A stretch of 42,701 nucleotides of DNA, taken from contig CAZJKT010000007.1 in the NCBI GenBank assembly GCA_964547015.1, positions 1 to 42,701 on the forward strand, given 5' to 3'. Below are positions 6,198-15,064 of this stretch, one piece after another. The position numbers were made by a program, and so were the translations under genes. Under the pieces are notes generated by a model. It did not search any database, was not told the DNA's origin, and saw only the letters and a list, made by a program, of their open reading frames with translations. This DNA comes from JAFGCN01 sp964547015 (GTDB lineage: Archaea > Aenigmatarchaeota > Aenigmatarchaeia > QMZS01). How positions within the stretch are numbered: position 1 is the stretch's first letter; the number at the start of each line of letters is the position of its first letter.

Positions 6198-7799
6198 CTA
6201 GATATCTTTCTTCATATGGAATATTATTTCTGAATAGGGTTGTCTATCCCGCTCAGTTCGATTCAGAACTGGCCTTTTAAATTGGTTTACAATTACCAAA
6301 CCACTTTTCTTTGCGATCTGCGGATATAGATTAAACTTGTCGTTTGCGACGATGAAATAATTTCCATCTTCTTTTATAAATCTACTCATATTTGACAACA
6401 CCTTGCTTACCCCTTCTACATATTCTTTTCTGGCTACTTCTCCCTGACCTTTATATAAGGGCCCTATCTCTTTTTCGTCTTCGCGTTGAATATTAAACAA
6501 TTCGTAGGCGTACGCGTGTTGTTCATGATAATCTATCTGCCCAACATATGGAGGTGATGTGAAGATGCCGGATATTTTTTCGTTGGCTAGTAGTCTGTAG
6601 AACTGAGGGTTCTCCCTTCTAACCTCCCTGAATATGTCTATACTTCTGGAATCTCCATGAATGACTTGGGTAAATACCATCTTCTTCAATAAAGAGTATT
6701 CTTTGAGTCTTTTGAGTGTGTCCAGTGTGTTCTTCTTGAGATGGCGAGAGATGCTATTTACCGGGGTGCATAATTTTCGATGTTTTTTGCAGTAGTAAGG
6801 GCCAAATTGTGGTTCGCGTAGAGTCGCAAGATCTGAGTGGGTCGTTGCTCTACAGGATCGGGCAGTCCTGCTAACAATAATTCGCATAAGACTTTTTGTC
6901 TTTTCATCTTCAACAACGTTGATTCGCCTAATGTAATCATGCAATTCATACCTAATTCGTTTTGTATACCATTTCAAGAGGAAACTCTCAAGTTGGGTCT
7001 CATTAGTGAGATTTTTTTTGTCCCTAACGCCATTTTTCGATAGGAAGTCTGAATTCTCAGTGAGAAATATTCTTAGCTTCTCTTGACCATACTCATTTTC
7101 ATTGATCTTACCTTCAATTACCTTTTTTTTGAATTCTGGATTTGGGAAATTGAGTTTGTTAAATGTTTCTAACCTTTTCTTTAGTTCCATATCGAATTCG
7201 CTATCGAACACATTATTACTGAAGTTCAGGGTGTTATGGAGCGCATTAAGGAGTATGGTTTCTATTTGTTTTAAGTCATAATCATTAGTCTTGACTTTGG
7301 AGATTAGGCAGTTAAAATTGGATACATCTATTCCTATAGAATGTAATCCCAATTCGGATGCCTGAATAAGTGTTGTTCCACTGCCCATGAAGGGATCCAG
7401 AACAATATCTCCTTGATTGAAAAATATTTCCTTCTTGAATGTATTGACGTGGGTATCTAAGAAATATTCTACGAGTTGAGGAATAAATTTGCCTTTGTAA
7501 GGATGCAAGCGGTGGACATGTTTTGTAGTATCAACTTCCCTTAATTGATCAAAAGAAAGCGCCCAGTTGAGATCTGAACCCAATCTTTTTTTCCAGGATT
7601 CTTGTTTTTTGATGACGGCTTCGTCATAATAATGTTTTAGTTCGGCTAGATTTACAGCCACTTTTCTGTTTTCAAGGTTGTATTTTTTTACCTTCGCGTA
7701 TTGTACAAGATAGCTTATATTTGAGATGGTTACTGGCCTTCCTAGGTATTCTGTAGCCCATTCTGAGGCCCGCCCTATTGACACGATTTCTTCACTCAT
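6198..7799 (-). CDS. DNA methyltransferase of the TdeIII-like system
   Basis: A 533-residue SAM-dependent DNA methyltransferase. Residues about 5-60 form a small DNA-binding-like head (SIGRASEWATEYLGRPVT…). SAM-binding motif I is DPFMGSGTT (135-143) and catalytic motif IV is TSPPY (414-418), suggesting amino (N4-cytosine or N6-adenine) methylation. Motif I precedes IV with about 270 residues between them, room for a target-recognition region. That insert contains a Cys/His cluster (SCRATTH…YYCKKHRKLC) that might bind zinc. The start overlaps the upstream regulator by eight bases, so the two are co-transcribed. The gene is convergent with the endonuclease. Host protection is the evident role; base specificity cannot be read from sequence. 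Confidence 0.9.
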   Translation of the reverse strand: MSEEIVSIGRASEWATEYLGRPVTISNISYLVQYAKVKKYNLENRKVAVNLAELKHYYDEAVIKKQESWKKRLGSDLNWALSFDQLREVDTTKHVHRLHPYKGKFIPQLVEYFLDTHVNTFKKEIFFNQGDIVLDPFMGSGTTLIQASELGLHSIGIDVSNFNCLISKVKTNDYDLKQIETILLNALHNTLNFSNNVFDSEFDMELKKRLETFNKLNFPNPEFKKKVIEGKINENEYGQEKLRIFLTENSDFLSKNGVRDKKNLTNETQLESFLLKWYTKRIRYELHDYIRRINVVEDEKTKSLMRIIVSRTARSCRATTHSDLATLREPQFGPYYCKKHRKLCTPVNSISRHLKKNTLDTLKRLKEYSLLKKMVFTQVIHGDSRSIDIFREVRRENPQFYRLLANEKISGIFTSPPYVGQIDYHEQHAYAYELFNIQREDEKEIGPLYKGQGEVARKEYVEGVSKVLSNMSRFIKEDGNYFIVANDKFNLYPQIAKKSGLVIVNQFKRPVLNRTERDRQPYSEIIFHMKKDI

Positions 7800-7929
7800 C
7801 TTCTTTGAGTTTTTTTTCCATGAAAAGTTCTATGCTTTTGGATAAGGCGATGGCGTTCCGTTTGCAGTATTCTTTGTATTCAGAATATATGGCTTCGTCT
7901 AAGCTTAAAGTGACATTCTTTTGTGCCAT
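7792..7929 (-). CDS. Ribbon-helix-helix regulator of the restriction-modification locus
   Basis: I choose the ATG at 7929, giving 45 residues: a beta strand (KNVTLSLDE), helix (AIYSEYKEYCKRNA) and second helix (LSKSIELFMEKKLKE), the complete ribbon-helix-helix fold of Arc/CopG-type repressors. A longer frame to 8034 would add a hydrophobic stretch that is really the promoter DNA. An A/T-rich TATA-like run (7940-7953 on the top strand) lies just upstream of this ATG. The gene overlaps the methyltransferase start by eight bases. It likely binds the 10-bp phased repeats directly upstream and controls its own operon, a role similar to controller proteins of other restriction systems (inference). 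Confidence 0.75.
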   Translation of the reverse strand: MAQKNVTLSLDEAIYSEYKEYCKRNAIALSKSIELFMEKKLKEDE

Positions 7930-7938
7930 AATATATTT

Positions 7939-7975
7939 CAAATAAATATAAATGCTTGCAAATGATGACAAATGA
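7939..7975 (-). promoter_or_regulatory. Four phased repeats, likely ribbon-helix-helix operator
   Basis: On the top strand, AAATA at 7940 and AAATG at 7950, 7960 and 7970 recur at exactly 10-base intervals (two are CAAATGA at 7959 and 7969). The array covers the TATA region of the regulator-methyltransferase operon, as expected for cooperative binding of a ribbon-helix-helix dimer on one helix face. Confidence 0.6.
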
Positions 7976-8051
7976 CTCTTTAGTAGTCTAATTTGCGGTT
8001 TTTTATAGAGAGGGTTCTTGACTGCCAAAATCATCCACTAATCACCGACAA

Positions 8052-9254
8052 ATGCCAATTTATCATTTTTACGACACTAAATATATGGGAAAAATAACAG
8101 AAAATGCCAAATACCTGATGAAGTTTTCTCTTGAAGCGGACAGCCTTGTTGAAAGGCCTGATGTCATTGGCGCAATTTTTGGTCAGACAGAAGGCTTACT
8201 AGGGCACGGCATGGACCTAAAGGAGCTTCAGGAAAGCGGCAGAATCGGACGAATAGAGATAAACTTTGAGAGCAGAGAAGGAAAAGGCGACGGAAAGACA
8301 AGGGCGGAAATTGTCGTTCCATCAAACCTCAGCATAAAAGAGACCGTTCTTTTGGCGGCCTCAATTGAGACTGTGGATAAGATTGGCTTTACAACCGCAA
8401 GAGTGCACCTCAAAAATATTGAGGATATCAGGGGAAGCAAGAGAAACTATATTGAATCCCGAAGCAAAGAGCTTTTGAGCGGAATGTACGGCAAGTTTAC
8501 TGACCCTAAGGAGGCTTTAGATAAGCTCTCGCAGGAGGTGAATATTGCGGAAGCAATAGACTATAAAGGGCTGTGCTCCGGACCCGATGTTCCTCGTGCA
8601 AAAGAGGTTATTGTGGTTGAAGGCCGGGCTGATGTGATAAACCTGCTCAAATATGGCATAAAAAATGCTATCTCTGTTGACGGAAGCAGAGTTTCTGAAA
8701 ACATAGTTGATGCTGTAAGGGGCAAAACCGTTACGGTTTTCCTTGACGGCGACCGGGGCGGTGAAATGATCCTAAAGCGGCTAAACCAGCTGATAAAAGT
8801 GGACTTTATCGCAAAAGCCCCTGACGGAAAAGAGGTTGAAGAGCTTACCGGAAAAGAGATTCGCCAGGCTATTAAGGCCCGAAGAAAAGAGCGCCCAAAC
8901 ACCCAAAGTAACGGCTCAGGCGGGCGGTATAGCGAAAAGCCGGCTCCCGAGAAAAAGGCGCTTTCAGAAAGCAATATTGAAAAGCTGGGCCCGGTTCTCA
9001 AGGATATGCTTGGCACAAAAGAGGTGCGTTTTTTGGACAGTGAGCTAAATGAGGTCCACAGGGCAACCTATGGCGAACTTTCAGAGCTCCTAAAAATCGT
9101 TGACTTCGACAATGTTTCGGTCATTTTGATGGACGGAAAGCTGACGAAAAGCCTTGCAGAGCAATTTGAGAAAAAGGGCATAAGCACAGTAGCCTGCTTT
9201 GACAAGGAACGCTTTAAGACCGGCATAAGAACTCTTTGCATCTCGGACTTTTGA
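8052..9254 (+). CDS. dnaG: Archaeal DnaG-like primase / exosome subunit
   Basis: A 400-residue archaeal DnaG homologue. The family-defining N-terminus (KYLMKFSLEADSLVERPDVIGAIFGQTEGLLG) is followed by a central TOPRIM domain with VIVVEGRADV (Glu190) and FLDGDRGG (Asp232, Asp234) as metal-binding acids. In archaea it has reported RNA-priming activity and is also a subunit of the RNA exosome. A low-complexity linker (about 280-310) leads to a C-terminal domain. The annotated ATG is 8052; ATG 8085, which begins MGKI, matches the usual family start better, so the first 11 residues may not be translated. It is divergent from the methyltransferase operon, and the A/T tract TTTTTTATAG near 8000 can act as its TATA box. 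Confidence 0.92.
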   Translation: MPIYHFYDTKYMGKITENAKYLMKFSLEADSLVERPDVIGAIFGQTEGLLGHGMDLKELQESGRIGRIEINFESREGKGDGKTRAEIVVPSNLSIKETVLLAASIETVDKIGFTTARVHLKNIEDIRGSKRNYIESRSKELLSGMYGKFTDPKEALDKLSQEVNIAEAIDYKGLCSGPDVPRAKEVIVVEGRADVINLLKYGIKNAISVDGSRVSENIVDAVRGKTVTVFLDGDRGGEMILKRLNQLIKVDFIAKAPDGKEVEELTGKEIRQAIKARRKERPNTQSNGSGGRYSEKPAPEKKALSESNIEKLGPVLKDMLGTKEVRFLDSELNEVHRATYGELSELLKIVDFDNVSVILMDGKLTKSLAEQFEKKGISTVACFDKERFKTGIRTLCISDF

Positions 9255-9376
9255 GTTTTATTTTAGGATTTTTGGTTTTTTGCATTTATTGAAGGTATTG
9301 GAGGTTTTTTCCGAAATCAGCTTCGCGCATTTTTCTGATAATCCCCTCATTTTGGGGCATTTTAGGCTGTCTATGC

Positions 9377-9389
9377 GACTTATATATGT
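9377..9389 (+). promoter_or_regulatory. TATA element of the subtilase operon
   Basis: ACTTATATATG lies 20-30 bases before the ATG at 9408. The rest of 9255-9376 shows no ORF or clear structure. Confidence 0.5.
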
Positions 9390-9407
9390 AAGAGCCGAAT
9401 TAATATA

Positions 9408-12400
9408 ATGGGCAGATCAGGCATTCTAATTGCTGTGTTTATCATAATGTTTTTTAGCCCCTGCTTTGCCGAAAATCCTCAGAAATATGAAAATTATATA
9501 ATATCCTTTCCTAAAAGTGGGAGTTTGGCTCAGTTAGCATCATTTTTGCAAAATACCCCCACCTCCGAGCCGGGACCTGCTCTAAGGCCCATCTTTGGTA
9601 CCGGCGATTATGCCGCAGAACTTTCTTCTTTTGAGGCAAATGCGCTAATAGGTAAAGGATATACCCTCAGGCCAAACCGAAAAGTCCATTCTTTCATTGA
9701 TGAGTCCGCTGATGTTGTGAATGCAACCCTACTATGGGCAATTCAGGAAGGCGGGCAGTACCTTAACGGCACAGGGCGGGCTATATGCGTCATAGACTCG
9801 GGAATTAATTATTCCCACGAGGCTTTTGGTGGCGCCTGGGGGGAAGTTATTGTTGCCGGGCATGTATTTTTGGATAGCGGAAACACAACCGTAGAATGCA
9901 ACTCAACCAGCCCGGAGCCATGCTTGGATTATAATGGCCACGGGACTTTGGTTTCGGGGATAATTGCCTCAATAAATGGGACTTACCGGGGTATGGCTCC
10001 CGGGGCAAAGCTTGTGGTCATAAAGGCCCTTAATGGCACTGCCGGGGGCTCTGCGGACGGATATGAAAGCGATATTGTTTCAGGAATAAATTACTGTTTA
10101 TCCTTAAGGGAGGAATACAATATTTCGGCAATTTCTATGAGCTTTGGCACAGGCGAGAAATACTCGGATTATTGCGACAGAGATAGCTATTCCGGTCTGG
10201 TGGATGCCATAAACAATGCAACCCTATATAATGTTTCTGTGGTTGCGGCGGCCGGAAATAATGCTTCCACGCAAAATATATCCTCTCCGGCCTGCATCCA
10301 GAATGTTACTCCGGTAGGGAATATTTATAATTCAGGGGGGATATATGCCTCAAATAACTACTGGCAGCTGCCGATATTGTTTGCGCCCGGAGTCAGTATA
10401 ACCACCACTTCAAGGTCAGGGGGATATGTATCTTCGACAGGCACATCCGCTTCAGCGGCCCATGTTTCCGGAATTTTTGCGATAATGGGGCAGTATATTT
10501 CACTTTTGGAAGAAGAAGTATCCCCTCAGGAACTTGAAGATATTGCGATAGGGACAGGGTGGAATGTAACTCCTTCCCAGAACCATTCCGCAATAGATGC
10601 TTATGCTATGCGCCAAAATATTTCGGGCATGGTCTCAATTGAAGAAGGCCAATTGCAAATTGAGATAATATCTCCGGAAAATGGAACTCTCACAAATAAC
10701 ACCTTTCAGGATTTTTCTTTTAATGTTTCAGGCAGCCAATCGGAATATTCCTGTTCACTAACCGTAAATGGGACTCAGAGGGGGCAGAACTCCTCGGTTT
10801 CAAATGCCACTATAACTTCAATAGCGCCGGAATCCCCTTTAGATGACGGCATTTATGTGTGGCATATAAACTGCACATCCACCGATTCATCAAACACAAG
10901 CATTCAAAACATAATATCTATTGATTCAACCCCGCCGCAAGTTTCAATAAATTCCCCTCTTCCGGGAGCAACACTGTATTCCCTTGAGATTGAAATAAGC
11001 CTTAGCGTCAATGACACAAACCTTAACACAACAATTATTTCAATCATTAATTCCACAGGCTCGGCTGTAAATACAACCCAAAACAGCTCAATCGGAAATT
11101 ATACATTATTCCTTTCTGTTCCTGACGACGGGCTTTATAATATTACGGCAACGGCGTACGATTTAGCGGGAAACTCTAATATTTCCCGAGCCCTGAATGT
11201 TGAAGTTTATGTTGCGGCGGGGCTTGAAGTTCGCCCTGAATGGTCAGAAAATTCCAGTATTGGAAACGCAAGCTTTAGCTCAGGCGAGGCTGAATCAGAA
11301 TCCCTTACTCGAAGCCTGTATACTAATCTAAACCAGACAAAAAGCCTGCTTTTTTATGTGATTAATTTGGGGGCCGATGAGCTTGAAAACCTTACTGCAG
11401 AAGATTACGGATTTATTGGGCTTAACATCTCGCTTGAATGGGCGGACGGCTCAAATATATCTGAGGGGCGGTCTATTCTAAACGGAGAATCAAAAATCCT
11501 AAACCTCACCATCTATTCGCCTGATGCGGTCGGGGATTATTTGGGTAGCCTCTTTATAAATTCCTCAAATGGGGCCCCCTACGGATATGCCAACCTTAGC
11601 CTTAACATTACCGCAACAAACCAAACTCTTCCTAAACTCGACAGCCCGGACGGAAGATATTATATTAACTCTTATGATGAAGCCGAGGTCGGGTTTGATG
11701 TTTATTACTATGACAATGCCACACTAAGCCTTGATTGGGCAAGCGAATATAATCTGAGTGTTGTAGAATATGCAAACCACTCCAATACTTTGCAGGAGCC
11801 TGAATTTGTCTTTAATTCTGAAGGCGGACTCTTTTCAGGGGCTATAAATGCTTCAGAGCTGGATGAGGGAAATTATACTTTATATGGTGAACTTTTGAGC
11901 CTGTCAGGAAATCAGGCTTTAGTAAATCTCACATTTGAGATTATAAGGAATATTGAGATTGAAGCATCAATAGCAAATGAAGGCAATATTATTAAAGGAT
12001 ATAATTTTACCTTGTCGGCTGAGATAAGCAAGTCCGCAGGGGCGGAGGGGGGAAATATTACTGCCTGCATTGAACTGCCTTCCCAACTTCATAACACTTC
12101 GTCGGGCCTTTGCAAGCTTATTGAGAATTTTGAAGGAAATTCTTCGGAAACTGCTGAATGGCAGATTTACGGGGACACAAAAGGTGTATATACAATTAAT
12201 ATTTCAGCCTATTCTGAGGACGGCCGGTTTAATGCAACAGAGCAGAAGTCGGCGGTTGTCCGTTATGGGGCGCTTGAGCTTGAGTGGTATTCCTCTTCAA
12301 AGCCGCCATCAACCGTTGATAATGGGGTGAGTTTTTATGCCCGGGCGGATGTGACCAACAGCGGAAACCTCAATCTCACAAATGTCCAGCTTAAGATTTC

Positions 12401-13853
12401 ATTTAGCAGCGCCTATTTTGAATTTTATTCCAGCTCAACTTCAGACACCTGCTCAATCAGCAGCCTTTCTGCCGGGGCAAGCAGCTACTGCGAATGGAGG
12501 CTTAAGCCAAAGGCAACAGCAACAAATAGGGCAGTCTCGGTTTCTGTAATATCAAGCCATAATTCTACAAGCAACAGCATTTCACGCTCTATAACAATAA
12601 TTGACCCGACACCAGCTCAGGAGGCTTCATCGGACTCAGGGGCAGAATCCGAATCGCAAACCGCTGCCAGCCAGATTACTCTATCATTTATAAGGCCGAC
12701 CGCCTCCTCAATAAGCGTATTTCAGGGGGGCGCTTACGCGCTTGAGGTAAGCGTAAAAAACACCGGCAATACAAACCTTAAGAACCTGTATCTTGAAATA
12801 GCGGGTATAGAATCCGAATATTATGAAATTGACTCAAACAGTAAGCTGGAGCTTGGCTCAGGCTCATCTAGGAACTTTGGGGCGCATCTCCGGATACCCT
12901 CAAATTTTGAGGCCCGGACTTATCCTCTTACCCTAAGAATTGTTTCAGATGAGAAAACCTGGACCCGCTCCATAAGCCTTGTAGTAAGGCCAATAGAGAT
13001 TAGCTATGACGACCTTGAGGACCATTCTTTAATTCAGGGGGGAAATGCAGATATTCAATTTACCTTAAAAAACACAGGGGAGCACGGGCTAAATGATGTT
13101 AAGTTATCCCTTTTAGGGCTTGAGGAAGGGGAATATAATATTACTCCGCAAAGGATATTATCTCTTCTGGAGGGAGGAGAGCAGAATTATACCTTGAGCA
13201 TTTCCCTTGAAGGCTCAGAGTTTTATGGGGATATGGGGCTTTTCTTAGAGGCGGTTTCAGATGAAAAAAGCTTTTCATACCCGTTTATCTTAAAAGTCCT
13301 CCCGACCGAAAACGAAAGAAAAAGCCTTCAGGACAAATATCATTTGCTAAGTTCGCAGTATGACTCCCTTTTGGAAAAAAAGCTAAAAATTGACGAGAAG
13401 AAATCCGACTTATCCGGGCTAGTATCCGAGCTTGACTTGGCTGCTGAAGCCCTGTCTAAAATAGACTCCTGCCTTCAGGAAGGAAACTTCGCCGAGGCAA
13501 AAAGCCTGATTTTGGAAGTAGAATCCACCCTCAACTCTCTTGATTCAAGCCTTTCGGGTATGAAGGAGAAATCCAGCCCGATGTCAGTTTTTATGTTTTT
13601 ATTGCTGGCTTTTATAGTGTTAGCGCTAGCTACGGCAGGATACTTTGCGTTTACGCCTAAAAAAGGGTATTTGCCCGGAAAAGGCTATACAATATATCAG
13701 CCAAAAAATGCCGCAGGTGGCGGCGGGGCGCTATCTAAAATGAAGCGCAAGCTTTCGGGCAAGAGCGCTCATGAGATTGAGAGGGAAAGAAAGCTTCGCG
13801 AGTGGAGGCAGTATTACGAAAACGCCAAAAAAAAGAAGGCTTATGCCCCATAA
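9408..13853 (+). CDS. Giant membrane-anchored subtilisin-like protease
   Basis: A 1481-residue secreted S8 serine protease. Residues 1-21 are a signal peptide ending in PCFA. The catalytic triad is visible: Asp130 in VIDSG, His178 in NGHGT, Ser347 in GTSAS, with oxyanion Asn284. Residues about 400-1290 are Ser/Thr/Asn-rich beta-sandwich modules with many N-x-S/T sequons, including repeated CARDB/NEW3-like units (…NTGNTNLKNL…). Residues about 1300-1385 are a coiled coil, about 1393-1416 a membrane helix, and the last 64 residues a very basic cytoplasmic tail. It therefore hangs outside the cell from a single C-terminal anchor. A membrane protein gene overlaps its 3' end by 11 bases, suggesting a complex. 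The substrate is unknown; adhesin or S-layer processing, or degradation of host or environmental protein, are possible. Confidence 0.9.
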   Translation: MGRSGILIAVFIIMFFSPCFAENPQKYENYIISFPKSGSLAQLASFLQNTPTSEPGPALRPIFGTGDYAAELSSFEANALIGKGYTLRPNRKVHSFIDESADVVNATLLWAIQEGGQYLNGTGRAICVIDSGINYSHEAFGGAWGEVIVAGHVFLDSGNTTVECNSTSPEPCLDYNGHGTLVSGIIASINGTYRGMAPGAKLVVIKALNGTAGGSADGYESDIVSGINYCLSLREEYNISAISMSFGTGEKYSDYCDRDSYSGLVDAINNATLYNVSVVAAAGNNASTQNISSPACIQNVTPVGNIYNSGGIYASNNYWQLPILFAPGVSITTTSRSGGYVSSTGTSASAAHVSGIFAIMGQYISLLEEEVSPQELEDIAIGTGWNVTPSQNHSAIDAYAMRQNISGMVSIEEGQLQIEIISPENGTLTNNTFQDFSFNVSGSQSEYSCSLTVNGTQRGQNSSVSNATITSIAPESPLDDGIYVWHINCTSTDSSNTSIQNIISIDSTPPQVSINSPLPGATLYSLEIEISLSVNDTNLNTTIISIINSTGSAVNTTQNSSIGNYTLFLSVPDDGLYNITATAYDLAGNSNISRALNVEVYVAAGLEVRPEWSENSSIGNASFSSGEAESESLTRSLYTNLNQTKSLLFYVINLGADELENLTAEDYGFIGLNISLEWADGSNISEGRSILNGESKILNLTIYSPDAVGDYLGSLFINSSNGAPYGYANLSLNITATNQTLPKLDSPDGRYYINSYDEAEVGFDVYYYDNATLSLDWASEYNLSVVEYANHSNTLQEPEFVFNSEGGLFSGAINASELDEGNYTLYGELLSLSGNQALVNLTFEIIRNIEIEASIANEGNIIKGYNFTLSAEISKSAGAEGGNITACIELPSQLHNTSSGLCKLIENFEGNSSETAEWQIYGDTKGVYTINISAYSEDGRFNATEQKSAVVRYGALELEWYSSSKPPSTVDNGVSFYARADVTNSGNLNLTNVQLKISFSSAYFEFYSSSTSDTCSISSLSAGASSYCEWRLKPKATATNRAVSVSVISSHNSTSNSISRSITIIDPTPAQEASSDSGAESESQTAASQITLSFIRPTASSISVFQGGAYALEVSVKNTGNTNLKNLYLEIAGIESEYYEIDSNSKLELGSGSSRNFGAHLRIPSNFEARTYPLTLRIVSDEKTWTRSISLVVRPIEISYDDLEDHSLIQGGNADIQFTLKNTGEHGLNDVKLSLLGLEEGEYNITPQRILSLLEGGEQNYTLSISLEGSEFYGDMGLFLEAVSDEKSFSYPFILKVLPTENERKSLQDKYHLLSSQYDSLLEKKLKIDEKKSDLSGLVSELDLAAEALSKIDSCLQEGNFAEAKSLILEVESTLNSLDSSLSGMKEKSSPMSVFMFLLLAFIVLALATAGYFAFTPKKGYLPGKGYTIYQPKNAAGGGGALSKMKRKLSGKSAHEIERERKLREWRQYYENAKKKKAYAP

Positions 13854-14904
13854 GCTTAAGCCCGAGCTAAAAGAGCCCCTGTCTTTTTTGGCGGCATCAT
13901 TTCTTTTTTTTGCAGGATTGTTTTTGCTTTATTGGAGCGGAATATCTTTGCAGTATTTGGTTGAGATTCAATATGGATTGCCCAAGGCAGTTTTTTTGGC
14001 AGAACCCGGCGCAAATATAATATCTGAGATAATTCCATTTCTTGAGCCTGTTTTTGCGGCAATTTTTGCCCTGATTATCTGCTCCTTTGCCCTTACTTTA
14101 GTGTCGGTGTCGCCGCCCGGAAGGCTTAAATATGGGCTTATTTTTCCGATAATTATTTCCGGATTTTTGTTCGGGTTTTCCAAGCCCTACCTTTTTTTCG
14201 GGCTCGGCTTATTTTTAGGCTCTCTCTATTCAATAGCCTTGGGCGAAGCATACAGGGAAGAGATTAAAAAATGGAGGGAATTTAGGGTGGGCAGCAGCGC
14301 CTCATCAAAGGCCCTGCTTGTCGCATTTGCCCTTGTTTTTGTGGGTGTGTATGTAGCGATGGCTTCAGACAGCGCATATTCAGCTGATTTTGAGGTTGGG
14401 CTTCGCGACAGTATGGCTTTTTTTGTAGCCGGCGAAATTGGGGGCATGTCTGAAAGCGAAAGCATGGCAGAACTCAAAGGGGAAATGGTTAGTGACGCGA
14501 TGCAAAAGATAAGGGAAGAATATCCGGGCCTTAGCGAAAGCCAATATGCCGAGATGGAGGATGAAGTCGCAAAAAGGGTGGATGAGCAGTTTGAGGATGC
14601 TCAATCAAAACAGCAATACCTTTCAGATGATTTTATCAGCTCACTTTTGGAATCGTCCCCTATTTTTAATGCGCTAATCTCAATATTTCCTATTTTGATG
14701 GCAATTACTGTTTGGGCGGGGCTTGAATTTTTGAGGATGTTTGTCTTATCTCCCTTTGCAGGATTGTTTTCTGTTTTGTGCTTTAGGTTAAGTTCAGGCT
14801 TATTTGAGAATAATTCGGCCTTAGGTAAAGATGGCGCCGCAAGCCCGAATCCTGATTCAATTGAGGCGGTTATGGAGGATGTATATGGTAAGGGTCGGGC
14901 CTAA
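13843..14904 (+). CDS. Polytopic membrane protein coupled to the subtilase
   Basis: I start it at ATG 13843 (353 residues), which overlaps the protease stop by 11 bases. A longer frame from 13771 would lie wholly inside the protease tail. The sequence has about six hydrophobic segments: two near the N-terminus, two in the region PIIISGFLFGFSKPYLFFGLGLFLG, one at KALLVAFALVFVGVYVAM, and a C-terminal pair around FPILMAITVWAGLEFL. A hydrophilic loop of about 100 residues, rich in Glu, Ser and Met, lies before the last pair. No known family was recognised. Translational coupling suggests it anchors, exports or regulates the protease, but this is inference. Confidence 0.7.
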   Translation: MPHKLKPELKEPLSFLAASFLFFAGLFLLYWSGISLQYLVEIQYGLPKAVFLAEPGANIISEIIPFLEPVFAAIFALIICSFALTLVSVSPPGRLKYGLIFPIIISGFLFGFSKPYLFFGLGLFLGSLYSIALGEAYREEIKKWREFRVGSSASSKALLVAFALVFVGVYVAMASDSAYSADFEVGLRDSMAFFVAGEIGGMSESESMAELKGEMVSDAMQKIREEYPGLSESQYAEMEDEVAKRVDEQFEDAQSKQQYLSDDFISSLLESSPIFNALISIFPILMAITVWAGLEFLRMFVLSPFAGLFSVLCFRLSSGLFENNSALGKDGAASPNPDSIEAVMEDVYGKGRA

Positions 14905-15064
14905 TCTGAATTAAAGGCTAGCTAAGGATTGCCTAATATGGCCTCGTTATTTTATTATTTTCGTTATTCTATTATTTATGTATATCCCGATATTTGAGTT
15001 TTCCTGCCAATTAGACCCACTACTTTGCGCGTCAGCTTGGATTTAAATTAAAGATTGTTTAATT

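Noticed and set aside
7930..8034. N-terminal extension of the ribbon-helix-helix protein
   Set aside because: It translates the promoter and phased repeats; the fold is complete from the ATG at 7929.
13771..13842. Earlier start for the membrane protein after the subtilase
   Set aside because: It lies wholly within the protease coding tail and adds an unlikely hydrophilic leader; ATG 13843 gives a compact overlap.
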